From Hsuehochloa calcarea (lineage: Eukaryota > Streptophyta > Magnoliopsida > Poales > Poaceae): a DNA stretch of 64,000 nt. Below are positions 34,426 through 46,180 of this stretch, piece after piece (positions within the stretch are counted from its first letter, which is position 1; each line of letters opens with the position of its first letter). The notes below the pieces were generated by a model. The model had not been told where the DNA came from. It saw nothing but the letters and a program-made list of their open reading frames with translations, and did no database searches. The DNA is taken from contig JAYEVG010000036.1 of assembly GCA_036346395.1 (NCBI GenBank), forward strand, positions 1 through 64,000, written 5' to 3'. Position numbers and translations under genes: made by a program.

Positions 34426-34479
34426 ACAAACGCCTATGAAAAATGCCGATAGAACATGTTGAACAAACGCCTATGGAAA
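34406..34479 (+). repeat. 37-bp tandem duplication inside pol
   Basis: ATGCCGATAGAACATGTTGA plus 17 further bases is repeated immediately (34406-34442, 34443-34479) with one mismatch. 37 is not a multiple of three, so it shifts the polyprotein frame. Confidence 0.95.
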
Positions 34480-36100
34480 ATCCTGAGGAGGATAACAATG
34501 AAGTTACTCGAAAGAGTAAGAGACAGAGGATTGCAAAATCTTTTGGTGATGATTTCATTGTATACCTCATGGATGACACTCCAAGAACCATTGAAGAGGC
34601 ATATTCTTCTCCTGACGCTGACTACTGGAAGGAAGCAGTACGGAGTGAGATGGATTCTATTATGTCTAATGGAACTTGGGAGATCGTTGACCGTCCTTAT
34701 GGGTGTAAACCTATATGATGTAAATGGGTTTTCAAGAAAAAGCTTAGGCCTGATGGTACAATTGAAAAGTACAAGGCAAGACTTGTGGCCAAGGGTTATA
34801 CTCAAAAAGAAGGCGATGATTTATTTGATACTTATTCACCTGTTGCCCGATTGACCACAATTTGAGTACTACTTGCCCTGGCTGCTTCTCATGGTCTTCT
34901 CGTTCATCAAATGGACGTTAAGACAGCTTTCCTAAATGGAGAGTTGGAGGAGGAGATTTATATGGATCATCCAGACGGGTTTGTGGTAGAAGGTCAAGAA
35001 GGAAAGGTGTGCAAGTTGTTAAAATCTTTGTATGGCCTAAAGCAAGCACCTAAGCAATGTCATGAGAAGTTCGACAGAACTTTGACATCTGCTGGCTTTG
35101 TTGTGAATGAAGCCGACAGATGTGTGTACTATCGCTATGGTGGGGGAGAAGGAGTGATCTTGTGCTTGTATGTTGATGACATACTGATTTTTGGGACCAA
35201 CCTCAATGTGATTGAGGAGGTCAAGGACTTTCTGTCCAAGAGTTTTGAAATGAAAGATTTGGGAGTGGCTGATGTAATTCTTAACATTAAGCTACTGAGA
35301 GGAGGTGATGGTGGGGTTACACTTGTGCAATCCCATTATGTGGAGAAGGTCTTGAGTCGCTTTGGTTATAGTGGCTGCAAACTGTTTCTACTCCTTATGA
35401 TCCTAGTGTGTTATTGAGGAAAAACCGAAGAATAACAAGGGATCAATTGAGATACTCCCAGATTATTGGCTCATTGATGTATTTAGCTAGTGCTACGAGG
35501 CCTGACATCTCGTTTGCTGTGAGCAAGCTAAGCCGGTTTGTTTCGAATCCGGGAGATGATCATTGGCGTGCTCTTGAGAGAGTGATGCGCTATCTAAAGG
35601 CAACCATGAGCTATGGCATTCACTATGCTGGGTACCCAAAGGTACTAGAGGGCTCTGATGATTCAAACCGGATCTCGATCTTGATGAGATAAAAGCCACG
35701 AGTGGATATGTGTTCACACTTGGAGGTGGTGCTGTTTCTGGAAGTCTTGCAAGCAGACCATCTTAACGAGGTCAACAATGGAAGCAGAACTCACAGCGTT
35801 AGATACCGCCACTGTTGAAGCTGAGTGGCTTCGTGAACTCCTTATGGATTTGCCGGTGGTTGAAAAACCGATACCGGCTATCCTAATGAACTGTGATAAT
35901 CAGACTGTAATTATCAAGGTGAAGCAGTTCTAAGGACAACATGAAGTCATCTAGGCATGTTAAGAGGCGGTTGAAGTCCGCCGAAAGTGAAAAACTCGGA
36001 GTGATAGCATCGGACTATGTCGAACGACTAAGAATCTGGCGACCAATTTACAAAGGGTTTATCACGTAATGTGATAGATAGTGCATCGAGTGAGAATGGC
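34480..36100 (+). pseudogene. Copia reverse transcriptase and RNase H (broken)
   Basis: Blocks in order: SPDADYWKEAVRSEMDSI, CKWVFKKKLRPDGTIEKYKA, QMDVKTAFLNGELEEEIYM, LYGLKQAPKQC, catalytic LYVDDILIFGTN, YSQIIGSLMYLASATRPDI, MEAELTALDTA. In-frame stops (near 34718 and 34863) and shifts (near 35385 and 35670) break it. Confidence 0.87.
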
Positions 36101-36653
36101 ACGAGAACCCACGTGAGTCATACCACAGTGGTAACCTGTTCTACGTGATCGGAGATCCGTGAAGTAGGATGATGAAACAAGTCGTTGGTTGATGGGAGGA
36201 GAGACCTTTACAGGCTCATTTCTTCAATGATGCGCTTCTTTCCTATTCGTATGGCGAGTTGGTTTTACCTTAATGTGATCCGAGTGGCTTATTTAAAGCG
36301 AGAGATGTCGGCCTACAGGACATCTTAGAAGGAACACACCTATATGAGTTCATTCTTGGTCACAGTCTATGAGATTTGGGTGATCTCTAGATACTCATGA
36401 ATAGGCACGAGTATGACTTATACGCTCCAACGGAGGGGATGCTTTAAGCGACCTAGTACTAGTAAAGGAATTAGGTAAAACTTGTTCACACAAAATTATC
36501 AATTCAAAGCATAGTCCATTGTTGATTGTGGATGAGTGTAACTCCTTTCCTAGGTGGATGTTCAACTTAAGAGTCTCCATCAAACACTTTGGTATATCAA
36601 AACAACGGCGGGATCGAGAGCATTTCTTGTGTGCCTTGAAATTTGGTGGGGAT

Positions 36654-37696
36654 TGTTGGATTAATTGGGCTTGGACCATTTTAATTTAGCAATTAATCAA
36701 ATGAAATTCCTAGGCCCACATGGAAAAATTGATTAGTCCCATATGGAGAATTGAATGTGAGTTACACCACTTTAAAAGGTGGAATGTGGTAACCCCTTGT
36801 GCAATTGGAGAGAGCACAGACACGCGCTTCGCTCACTCGCTCGCTCGCTCGCCTCGCCCGCGCCGCGCATGCGGCGCAGTGCGTGTCGCGTGTGCGTGGC
36901 GTGCGTCGCGCGTCTTGCCGCAGCGTGTCGAGTGTGACGCTTTTTCTTTATCTATTCGAAAATCGAAACGACCGACTCGCGATAAATATCATTAACGAAT
37001 AGTGGCGAGAATGGTGCGATTACTAGTGAATTATGGCTGCGGTTACTTTCGAGTAATGGAGGCAGTTGCTAGTGACTAATGGTCTGCAGTTACTAGTCTC
37101 TTCGTTTTCTTTATTCTCGAGGAGGAGAATAAAAGAAAGGCTCTACTCCATAAAAGAGGATATAGAATACTCGATGCAGTTCGGTTCTTTGTTGTTCTTT
37201 GCTCTCGCAATCTCCGGTTCGAACCTTGCGCAGAAGGCTCAGGCGAGTAGGCCTCGAAACTCCGTCCGTCGAGTACCGCTCGGGTAGACGGGCGATCAAG
37301 TTTTTGGGGAGCACATTAGCGCGACTGCTCATTCTGTGACTTCGTCTTCATCCTGGTGGTGAACTGCTCGCGATACTGCACGGCGAACATCTTCCTGCAT
37401 CACGCCTCGTCCTGCATCACGCCTCGATCGACTACATCGAATAGACCATCATGTCGACTGATGGTAACAGCGCATCCGGTGTCACCGACACTAGCCCCGC
37501 CCGAGGGTATACCCTGAGAACTTATCTGATGTATTTGTTTCTGTGCGCTATGAATATGTTAATAGGATCTGCTGTTATCATGTTCATTAACGAATATGAA
37601 TACATCATTGTTGAATCACTAAGGCTCTTGTTTGTCATGTTTTATATGCTTAATTTCTGGATTAAAATATGCCGAAAATTGACTAGATTTTCAACA
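36654..37696 (+). repeat. 3' LTR of the plus-strand copia element (long version)
   Basis: Full-length partner of 31438-32170. The extra internal part (about 37352-37625) encodes nothing recognisable and includes a short direct repeat CTGCATCACGCCTCG x2 near 37395-37425. Confidence 0.87.
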
Positions 37697-38305
37697 GTTA
37701 CTACCACCTGATCCGCTGCCACCTCCTAACTGCTCTCGTCTCGCTGCATCCTAACCGCTCTTTTCCGTCGACCCCCCCCTCCACCGCCCTCCTTTGATCC
37801 GTAGTGCCACCTCCACCTCGCTGCTAACCGTCGGTCGTCACCTCCCCCGACCTCCCTCTATACCTAGGGTTGTCGCCTCCCCCGACCTTCCTCTATATCT
37901 GGGGCTGTGATGAACCCAACTCAAACCTCAAGTGAACTCTAACCCTAATCTTGTCAGAGTGTCGCCGGAGTCTCGCTGCTGGTCATCAGAACCGCATAGA
38001 CCACGAACCATGAGGCAAAATCAGATGAATCAAAATTCAAGTAGCTCGGTGAGGAAGTACTCGAATACTCCCCCAGTAATCTCAAAAAAATAGTCAGGCA
38101 ATAACACATAAAATGGAGATAGAAAATTACTTGCATTAGAAAAAAAAAACTTTATAAATATCAAGGGCACGTGATCAAAGCATTGTCACATCGCATGCCA
38201 TGCCATCAATTCAAGGTTAACGTATAACGTGACAGCACCTTCTCACAGACAGCATTAATTCTCGTCAGTGTCCTCTTCTCCCCGGCAGACCAGCCGGCCG
38301 GGCGG
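37697..38305. other. Intergenic DNA with a small C-rich tandem repeat
   Basis: At about 37836-37908 a unit of about 37 bases recurs (CACCTCCCCCGACCTCCCTC / GCCTCCCCCGACCTTCCTC). The remainder is AT-rich with an A tract at 38142-38150. No gene seen. Confidence 0.5.
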
Positions 38306-38530
38306 TCACCAGCGGCCGACGATGCCGGTGCAGCGGTCCTTGATCCACCGGAAGCCCCGGCGGAGCGACGCTTTGACCCTCGCCTCGACGGCGTACGCCT
38401 TGTACGCCGCCACCCTCCGCCGGCGCTTCGCCTCGGGGTCGCCGGACAACCACGACGGGGTCGCGGACCCCGCCCCCTCCCCGCCTTTCCGCGGTGGCGC
38501 CGCGCCTCGGAACTCCTCCAGATCCCTCAT
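38306..38530 (-). CDS. DUF3511 family small protein (conserved C-terminal part)
   Basis: Function unknown; DUF3511 proteins are short, basic and plant-specific. The frame starts MRDLEEFRGAAPPRKGGEGA, then SWLSGDPEAKRRRRVAAYKA, and ends SLRRGFRWIKDRCTGIV plus three residues and TGA (38306). The WxxDPExKRxxRVAxYKxY...GFRWIKD core is the family signature. The frame stays open upstream to an ATG at 38686, but that part is low-complexity. A typical acceptor-like GTGCAACAG precedes the MRDL codon region, so a 5' exon further right is possible. I give only the conserved part; the true start is uncertain. Confidence 0.75.
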   Translation of the reverse strand: MRDLEEFRGAAPPRKGGEGAGSATPSWLSGDPEAKRRRRVAAYKAYAVEARVKASLRRGFRWIKDRCTGIVGRW

Positions 38531-39481
38531 CCTCTGTTGCACCCAGCAAATGCCAAATGCGTGTGTGTTGGTAACGTGTTGGCGCGCCCGGGGTTGCAGG
38601 CTTACAATTCGAGCCTTGTAGAGAGAACTTATACATGGAGGGATGGAGGGAGAGAGAGGAAACGGGGTGAGTTTGAGGCCGGCCATGACGGGACGGGACG
38701 ATTGCGAATTGTGATTCGTGCTTGGCAGGTGAGAGAGAGAGAGAGAGGTGCAGGTACGGTGCGTGAAGCTGTGACGTTACACTTTGTTTTCGCTGCGATT
38801 ATTTTAGCAGTAGTGGAGGAGCAGTAAGCAAGTGTCATGTTGGGTGTAGCTGTGATTTGCCGGGCAGAACCGTGTTCCGCCTCGCGTCGCATGTCCTGCC
38901 TCTGGAGTCTGGATGGAACAAGTCGCGCGCTACCTGGTCATGCTGCAGGCATCGGGTTATTTTCTTCCACGGCATATACCTGCGTCCTAAGGAGAAAAAC
39001 CTTTATGCTTTCAACACTTTTTGTCTCTTCTTTCATTGGAAAGACCACACAAATACCCGTATATTAGTCGACAAGATGAGATCAAGCTGCAGCTAGCATT
39101 CGGCAAATTAGGCCAACGTGCACGTTTTGTGTCCATGCACTCGAGATCCAACACTCAACGGAGTTTGTCACCTCTGTCGAGTCGCACAAGTGAGATAATA
39201 CATGTCTCAACTCTAATGAAAATCTTTATTTTTTTTCCTATCTATTTTTTTTTCCCAAAGTTATACAAGTTTCCGATTCTTCTTTCCATCTTTACTCTCC
39301 CACAAAAGATTACCTACACCAGATAACTCCTTGGAGACAAGGAAAATTTAGCATGTAGGCTTTAACTGATACAACCCCCCGTACAAGAGGGCACTCGTTC
39401 CTTCTCCATGTGCCATAGACAGGTGTGCTCAAGGCAGCTGAATTCAGACGGCAAACGGTCATAGCTAACAAGCATTTACAG
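38531..39481. other. DUF3511 upstream region and DUF789 3' flank
   Basis: Contains the likely promoter and leader of the DUF3511 gene (GA-rich 38640-38750) and, near 39480, the DUF789 3' UTR. T-rich 39228-39260. No other gene recognised. Confidence 0.4.
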
Positions 39482-42400
39482 TCATCTCCACGTCGTACCG
39501 AAATGGGAGGCGAAAAACCGGAAATCAGGATGGTCCACTTGAACGCAGCGGAGCCAGTTATCAGCCTCCTGCATCAGCAAGGTAACGTTCTGCCGTTCTT
39601 GGGCCCCGTTAGATGCCCAAATGGAGCTGCGGAATTTGTAAGACGCCAGTCCAAAGACAGGCAAAGATAGTTTGCCCGTTGCATTGGTGCAGCTGTTGAT
39701 TCCCCCAAAACCAGGGCATGCTGGTGTAGTGGGATTGCCATCTGCAAGACGAATAGGAATGTAAGCATTCTATACACCGATAGAGAATGATCAGTGCAAT
39801 CTACAAGTTACATCTAGAAAAGTGAACATTAAGCTGGTGCCATCTATCCGAGGCAAAGCTAGCTCCCTATTTCATATGGCACTTGAGAGTACTTTGGAGT
39901 ATTTTACCCTTGGAAGGTGTTGCTAGGCAATGGAATGTCAAGAAACAGGCATCAAGGTCCTTCAATGTTGGTCCTGTTGGAATTCTATATATGGGGTACC
40001 TGCAATCGGAAGCATGAGGATGAAACCAGCAATGTATAGAATCATAGCAACACTATATTAGAAGTGTTGCTCTTCTACACTATATTATGCTGAAATTCAG
40101 CACAGTAGGCATGCCATTGTTAGGCATTGCAACTGGTAGGCATCCTCTGCATGGGCCAGCACAGTTGGCAAATGTCATAATTCTGACCGTTGCAACAGCA
40201 TCATTCCAGTTCTTGTATACGTACAAAAAAAAAAGTGCAACATTATGGCAGTGAAACTATATACTGTCAGATTATAAAACATGAGTTGAACTTAGCGCAG
40301 ATATAGTCTGGAAATGATTTAACTGCATATGTACAAAGGGGAAACCACAACAAAACAAACCTTAAAATCTTATAGCAATCTCAAACTTTTATAACATAGC
40401 ATATATATATAGCAAGACAGAACCATAGCACATCAATGGAAAAGAACACATCTTACCATTGGAAAAGGGAAGTAGAAACTGAGTGTACATAACTCAATAG
40501 TATTTGAAACATACCATGCAACAGACATCCAACTGGATGGCATCAGATCACAGCTTTTGAATGTCTTCAGAGCTGGAAATCTACCGCAAGAATTGATATC
40601 TGAAGGACACGCAGAATAAGATTCTATAAACAAGACATCTGTAGTAAGCATGGGTTTAAGAAAAACTTGCCTTGTCTGTCAGAGGTTCTCTACCATATGG
40701 AGGATCCCTCTCCAGATACTCAAATATTGGCAAACTTGCAGATGCACAAGCTTCACCATCATCACTCCGTAAGCCACCGTTTTCCAACCGATGTGTAGCT
40801 TCCATGGATGGGACTCTTAATCGGTCAACGTCAATTTCACTGCTACTCACACTGCTAGTATCCATAGATTCCCCATCACTTTCATCCCCAGGACACCTTA
40901 AGTAAGCGGTAAAATTAAATAGAGAAAGTTATACACTATCAAAGACGTCACCAAGCTAATAAAAGCAGCCATACTGAGCAGTGAGTAGGTTGTCTCTTAA
41001 CGATCCCAGAAATTCTCTCATTCAGCTACTTTTCTATCATCTTTTATGTCCATATCAGGAACGAATTTAAATTTGCACAAAATAGTAGCCATGCGCTAGT
41101 GCTCTTAGGAATCATGTGACACTGAAGCTAGCTAAGATTTCACCACAAAAGCATTTTCTTAAAACCTCGACAAAGCATGAGATAATTTGCCTTAATAGAA
41201 CCCAGAAAAACTAACTCTAAAATGGAAATCCCTCCTCTGCCCTAAGCTCTAGCCCAATAATATACACGCATAACTTATTTATTTTCATATAACTTAGCAT
41301 GGATGTAATAAATTGACATCCTGGATCGGAGCTAGGCTAATCCTGGATTACATTCCTTACAATTCCATTAGTATTTAGTGAAGTTTTCTGTTACCATATG
41401 AACATTCTAAAGCTCAAAAAAACAAAAGCACAACCAAAGACACAAACAAAGTGAAGTGAATCTGCCAGACAGATTGACCCAGCGAAGGTTTTATTCCAGA
41501 ATGGATAAATTTCTAGACATCATTACTTGGCATGGCGTGGATAAGGTTGTTACCTGGTTCTTGCCGCGAGGTCTCGATGGATCAGCATACAGCTGGATAG
41601 CAGAAAGATATGGCACGTAATATTGTATCACAGAGTCAATGCCATTTAACACCAGGGGAACACCAGCCCCATAGGCACTCCACTCCCTGAAAGACTCCCA
41701 CAGATCTTCAAGGCAGAAGTAAGGTGGTGGATCCATAGTATCACCACTCCTCCACATCCTCAAGCTTGTCTGCAAGAGAACAAAATGATTACAACCAAAT
41801 TATAGAATGAATTAGAAGCACCAAAGCTTCTTTTGTTTAATTAAAAGTGGTCTACCTTTGACTGAAAACTTAAATCAATTGTGCATGAACAGAACATTGT
41901 ACAAATATGTACATGATTTAATTGCAGTACGTGTGCATTGTACAAATATTGAAGAATGATTGTAGATGGCAATTAATACAGATACATATTACATGGACAC
42001 GCAGACAAATCAGAGTAACTAAATCATTTACTAGTCACTAGATCAAAGTTAGCAAGTGAAGTAACTAGGAAGGCAGAAGTTCCAGAGAGACTATCCTTTT
42101 CCATTTCACCGCTATTCACTAACAATATGAAGCCCAAAATAGTGCTTAAAACTCAGCAAAACCAACCAACACTGGGTGAATACACATTTTATTAAGTTCA
42201 AGCAATGTCTCTATTTCTTCCATAAAATACATTATACATTAGACAAAAACCTCTTGGGACCCAAGGCAACAGAAGTAAAAAAAAAAACTGTTATACAAAA
42301 CTAGATTTAGGATCATCTTCTTCCTACATTGAAGAATGATTGTTGCTCTCCATCCACAGTTACTATCATTAATAACTTTAAATGGCCCGGAACTATCAAT

Positions 42401-43188
42401 CAAAGCTAAAAACAAGCAGTCCAGAAATATGATCTCTTCTATGGATCTTAAATGAAATCATTGAGATGTTTCTCCAGAAGCATTCATTTTCCATTCAAAT
42501 GCAGTACCGAACCATTTCAATGGACCTATACAAATGAGTAAATACCAACTACAGATCAGAAATTACCACAGCTGCATTTTCAATTGCAACCACGGCTCGG
42601 CAACTTTAATAAAACCTAGAATAAAAAAGAATGTAAGCGAAACTAGATCCCACGGCCAATAGACTAAACAATTTCACTTGGTCCTCTTCCTATCACCCAC
42701 CATAGGAAGTTCTCGGTATCTCGGTACCTCAAAATCACCACGCTGCAATCTACGAGTCTACAACAGCAAACTTAACTTCAGAATACCTTGGGCAGGTACT
42801 GGGCGGGCACGGAGGGCGTCGTGGAGGTGAGAAACCTCTCCAAATTCCCAGCCTCCTCCGCCGCCGCTGCCCCCGCCGCCGTCACATTCACGTCAGCCGT
42901 CGTCGTGGCCGTCGCCGTCGATGCCACCGAGGGCTTTGAAGACGTCGTCGACGAGGAGTCGTCGGAATCGACCCGGCTGTCCGCATCCGTCGGCGCGGCC
43001 GCCGCCACCGCGGCCTTCTGCCTCGCTGATCGCGGAGACGGGGACGGGGACAGCGATGGCGACGGAGGCCGCTGGCTCTGCAGCCGCTGCTGTTGCTGCT
43101 GCTGGCGGCGGACGTGGGGAGGGTTGTAGAATCGGTCGGGCCGGATGTTGCGGGCGGAGGACGCGGCGCCGCCAGAGGACCCTGCCAT
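39482..43188 (-). CDS. DUF789 family protein (six exons)
   Basis: Plant protein family of unknown function. Exons are 43188-42787, 41769-41554, 40896-40671, 40599-40515, 39999-39908 and 39741-39482, about 426 residues. The N-terminus (MAGSSGGAASSARNIRPDRF) is followed by Gln/Pro/Ser/Ala-rich low complexity, then LERFLTSTTPSVPAQYLPK. The DUF789 core follows: YFCLEDLWESFREWSAYGAG, VIQYYVPYLSAIQLY, FEYLERDPPYGREPLTDK, TFKSCDLMPSSWMSVAWYPI, LPVFGLASYK and the end HFGTTWR. Exon 3 is 226 bases (one too many for phase; GGGG at 40886-40889 is the likely site). Exon 4 is 85 bases (one A too few near 40593). Intron 3 has a GC donor (AAG|GCAAGT at 40670). With both single-base changes the length closes to a whole codon count. 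Confidence 0.85.
41770..42786 (-). other. DUF789 intron 1
   Basis: About 1 kb, AT-rich, GT/AG bordered. No embedded element recognised. Introns 2 (657 bases) and 4 (515 bases) are also featureless apart from a short AT repeat near 40402-40412. Confidence 0.55.
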
Positions 43189-43785
43189 CGCTGAGGCGGA
43201 GGCGGAGGCGGCGGAAGCGGAGGCGAGGGTGGGTGGGGAAGGGGGATCGGGCTAGGGTTTTGAGGAGATGGGGATTTGGGATGCTTAGGGTTAGGGTTTT
43301 GGTGGCTTTAAACTTTTTTTTTAGATGGGGGTTTGGATCTGAGAGTTGAGAGTTGAAGCGAGCGACGAGGAGGAGGCGAGAGTTTTAAACCCGTTGCTGC
43401 TTCATTCCGTCCGGCCGCGGCCTAGCAACGATGCGTCTCTTTGGCTCTCTTTTTTATCCGGTTTTCCGTGGTGGTAGCGTAAAGAAAACTAGAGTAGCTT
43501 TTGGGGACTCATTTTCTTCGTCAAGATATTTCCAATGGAGCTGTTGGTCCACGTTGTATCATTGAATTTCAATCCAGCAGTACAGTAGTTTTTTTTTTGG
43601 AGTTTCATGAGATTTTAATTGCACAAAAAGTTTCATAAACGTTTTAGGCTTTTGAGTTTGAAGTTTCAAATAAGTTTTAGTGCATTTCGAAAAAAAAGTT
43701 TCAACATGTTTCAAACAGGTTCAAAATGTTCCATAAAAAAGTTTCAACGGGTTTCGTAAAGTTCCGCAAGATTTCATCAATGTTT
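43189..43785. promoter_or_regulatory. DUF789 leader/promoter and adjoining TTTCA-rich DNA
   Basis: 43189-43400 is GC-rich leader and promoter-proximal sequence with AGGGTTTT words. From about 43560 the DNA becomes rich in GTTTCA/TTTCAA words, a degenerate pattern that resumes after the MITE and solo LTR (46176-46460), so those elements interrupted it. Confidence 0.45.
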
Positions 43786-44238
43786 ATCTCCACCGTTGAA
43801 GTGCTCCAAGATTCGTACTACGTTTTTTTTTGCAGAAATAAGAACACCCCTTTATCTCCCTTTCCCCTCTCCTTCCTCTCTCTCCTCGCCGCCTGCGGTT
43901 GCACCGCTCAGTTGTCTGCTGGCGCTTACTTTGTGCGTCGCCGTCATTGAAACCTCGTGCCCGCTACAACCTCTCACTAGAAACCCTGACGATGGAAACC
44001 CCAATACCGGAAACCCGTGGGTTTCGTAGGGATTCAACAAGCGAGGTTTCCGACAGCGGCGGCACGCAGCGGCGGCTCGGGGCGTATGTGACGAGAGTCG
44101 GTGGTTGGCCCGAGAGAGAGGAAGGAGGCGGCAAACCTAGAGAGAGGAAGGACGGAGGGGAGGAGGCGGGGAGGAGAGAAAGGGAAAGGATTTTTGAAAA
44201 ACATAGCACAAATCTTGGAGCACTTCAACGATGGAGAT
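43786..44238. mobile_element. TIR MITE with GC-rich core (453 bp)
   Basis: Terminal inverted repeats of about 40 bases: ATCTCCACCGTTGAAGTGCT at 43786 is the reverse complement, with one mismatch, of the sequence ending at 44238 (CTTCAACGATGGAGAT). The match extends through CCAAGATT(C/T)GT and CTA(C/T)GTTTTT. The core is C/T-rich on the left and G/A-rich on the right, with no transposase. I do not see a clear target duplication. Confidence 0.8.
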
Positions 44239-44326
44239 AGTGCATGTGGTCACTTGTACATGTGACTTTGATTTATCCAATGTTTTGGCAAGTTTCATAA
44301 AAAACAGATGAAACATAGATGGAAAG

Positions 44327-46175
44327 TGTGGATATCGTGAGGATATGTGCATGATCTTAGGATGATGAGTCAATTGGCAATGGCATTGTTGGTTTACAAA
44401 ATCTCGCGTTTTCGGGTTTGCTCTAGTCTTTGTCAGTCTTTGGCGGTCGAGCCGTTGTGTCGCCGGTCCGCCCGGCCGTGGAAGGTCGGCCGTGGTGCTT
44501 GCCGGTCCGACCGGGTTTGGTTCAAAGTGGATTTTGGAGCTGAGCCAAAAATAGGTTGTGTAGGCAAGTGAGAGGAGTCTCCTGGATGTGGTCATATTAT
44601 TTTTGGAGATCCCAGTTGAAAGTTGTATTCATTTAAAAATTCCAGAAGGTTTCGGATTTTCGAGATGAAATTTTGGCTAAGTCTTTTCGGGCGGTCCGAC
44701 CGCCGTTGTGGAATCGGTCCGACCGGCCTGAAATCGGTCGGACCGGCCGTGTGGGGCGGTCAGACCGTCGATCACTTGGAACTTGGTCATTGTGGCATTG
44801 TTGTGATTTGAATGTGGTTAATGTATGAATTTCAATGCTTTATTGTTGCATATTGCATTGTTGAACTGACGTGGGTCAAGTTGTGAAGAACTTATTCCCG
44901 GAGTCGATTTGTTTGTTTGTTGCTATGCAGGTGGCTTGCAGGTCAACGACGTTAACGGTGAGGTAGATCGGGACTACGCTTGGAGAGCTGAGGTCCAGAA
45001 CGATCATGGATGCCGGGTGAGGTCGTGTGACTCAAGCAGGGTGCAGAATGGGCAAGATGGATTAAACGGGCAGTTTGTGGCAGCTGGTTGGATCAGGCGG
45101 TGCGGAAGTCGGTGCAAGTCTCTGGGAGGTTCCGATGGGATTCGGACGAGAGAGACTTGCTGACATGATAAGAGCCGCTGATCAACCTACACGTGGTGAA
45201 GCAGGCGATTGCTTCAACAGATATGTGTATATGGGTCCCATGTGTGTGTTGGTCCCATAAGTGAAACCCTAGACCTCTCCTATAAATAGAAACGGGGAGA
45301 GAAAAAACCCCCAAGCATTCATTTAGGAACTCCAAGTCTTTTTCTAGGGTTTGGAGAGGAGAGGTTAGGGTTTGGAGAGATTTGTATGTGTGCTCTTTGA
45401 TTGAGCTCTTGTCCTCCTTGTTGGAGTGGCTTTGACAAGCATCACATTGAATCAATCAATTCATGAATGCTTGTTCTTTGGTGAAGTCTCATTTGCTTTC
45501 TTCTCTCTTTTGATGATTGTGGTGCTTCCTTGATCCGGTTGATTTTGGTTGGTCTCTTGACCTCTTTTACCTTGCTTTGTTGTGTGGGAATACTCCTAGA
45601 ACCATCTAGATCTTCAATCCCCCACAAGCAAGTGTTGGATCAAGTTTTTCATATTTCTAGGGTTTGTGCACTTCTTTGGTAAAACCTTAAGAGATCGATT
45701 CTACGAAGTGGATCTGAACGATCGTCACTAGAAATAGGTCTTAGATATCCTTAAGGTGGTGTGCTCTAAATTTGGTCAAGTTTCATTGGTTGAATCAAAA
45801 GTTGGACCAAATTTCGTTTTGGATTTGGGCATTGTGTTTCGGTTCTGGACTAAATCGGTCAGACCGGTTTATCAACGGATCGGTCGACCGTCGACTTCGA
45901 ACCGCCATTAACGGCCGGTCGAACCGATTTCAATGATCGGACCGCCACTTGATCACGGTCGGACGCCCGTGTCGAACCGGCCAGTGAGATCAACTCTCCA
46001 TATTTGTGTATTTTGGTTAAAGGGGGTAATTGAATTCAGCACAAGACTTCCTCTTTGCGTGTACTGATCTTCTTAGCTTTCATAGCTAAAGGAGAAAAGT
46101 TCGTGTTGAATTTGATTAAGGCGAAAAATCGAGAAAGCGCCTATTCACCCCCCTAGTCGCCTTTACGGTCCTACA
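44327..46175 (+). mobile_element. Solo LTR, family A (plus)
   Basis: 1,849 bases from TGTGGATATCGTGAGG to CGGTCCTACA, flanked by the perfect 5-base duplication GAAAG (44322-44326, 46176-46180). It contains a TATAAATAG promoter-like box at about 45280, CACCCCCCTAGTCGCC near the 3' end, and arrays of CGGTCNGACCG. No internal coding region lies between two LTRs, so it is a solo LTR of a copia-like (probably SIRE-type) element. The same family, inverted, is at 49682-51308. Confidence 0.88.
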
Positions 46176-46180
46176 GAAAG

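Larger units (their letters stand above)
31438..37696 (+). mobile_element. Ty1/copia retrotransposon with unequal LTRs, plus strand
   Basis: LTRs start TGTTGGATTAATTGGGCTTG and end GATTTTCAACA: left 31438-32170 (733 bases), right 36654-37696 (1,043 bases). The internal order is gag, protease, integrase, RT, RNase H, with a purine-rich GGTGGGGA before the right LTR. Flanks (TTCAT left, GTTAC right) are not a target duplication, suggesting rearrangement or recombination between elements. Coding frames carry several stops and shifts. Confidence 0.9.

Noticed and set aside
42788..43349. Plus-strand frames of 113 and 142 codons
   Set aside because: Antisense shadows of DUF789 exon 1, which has the conserved protein on the minus strand.
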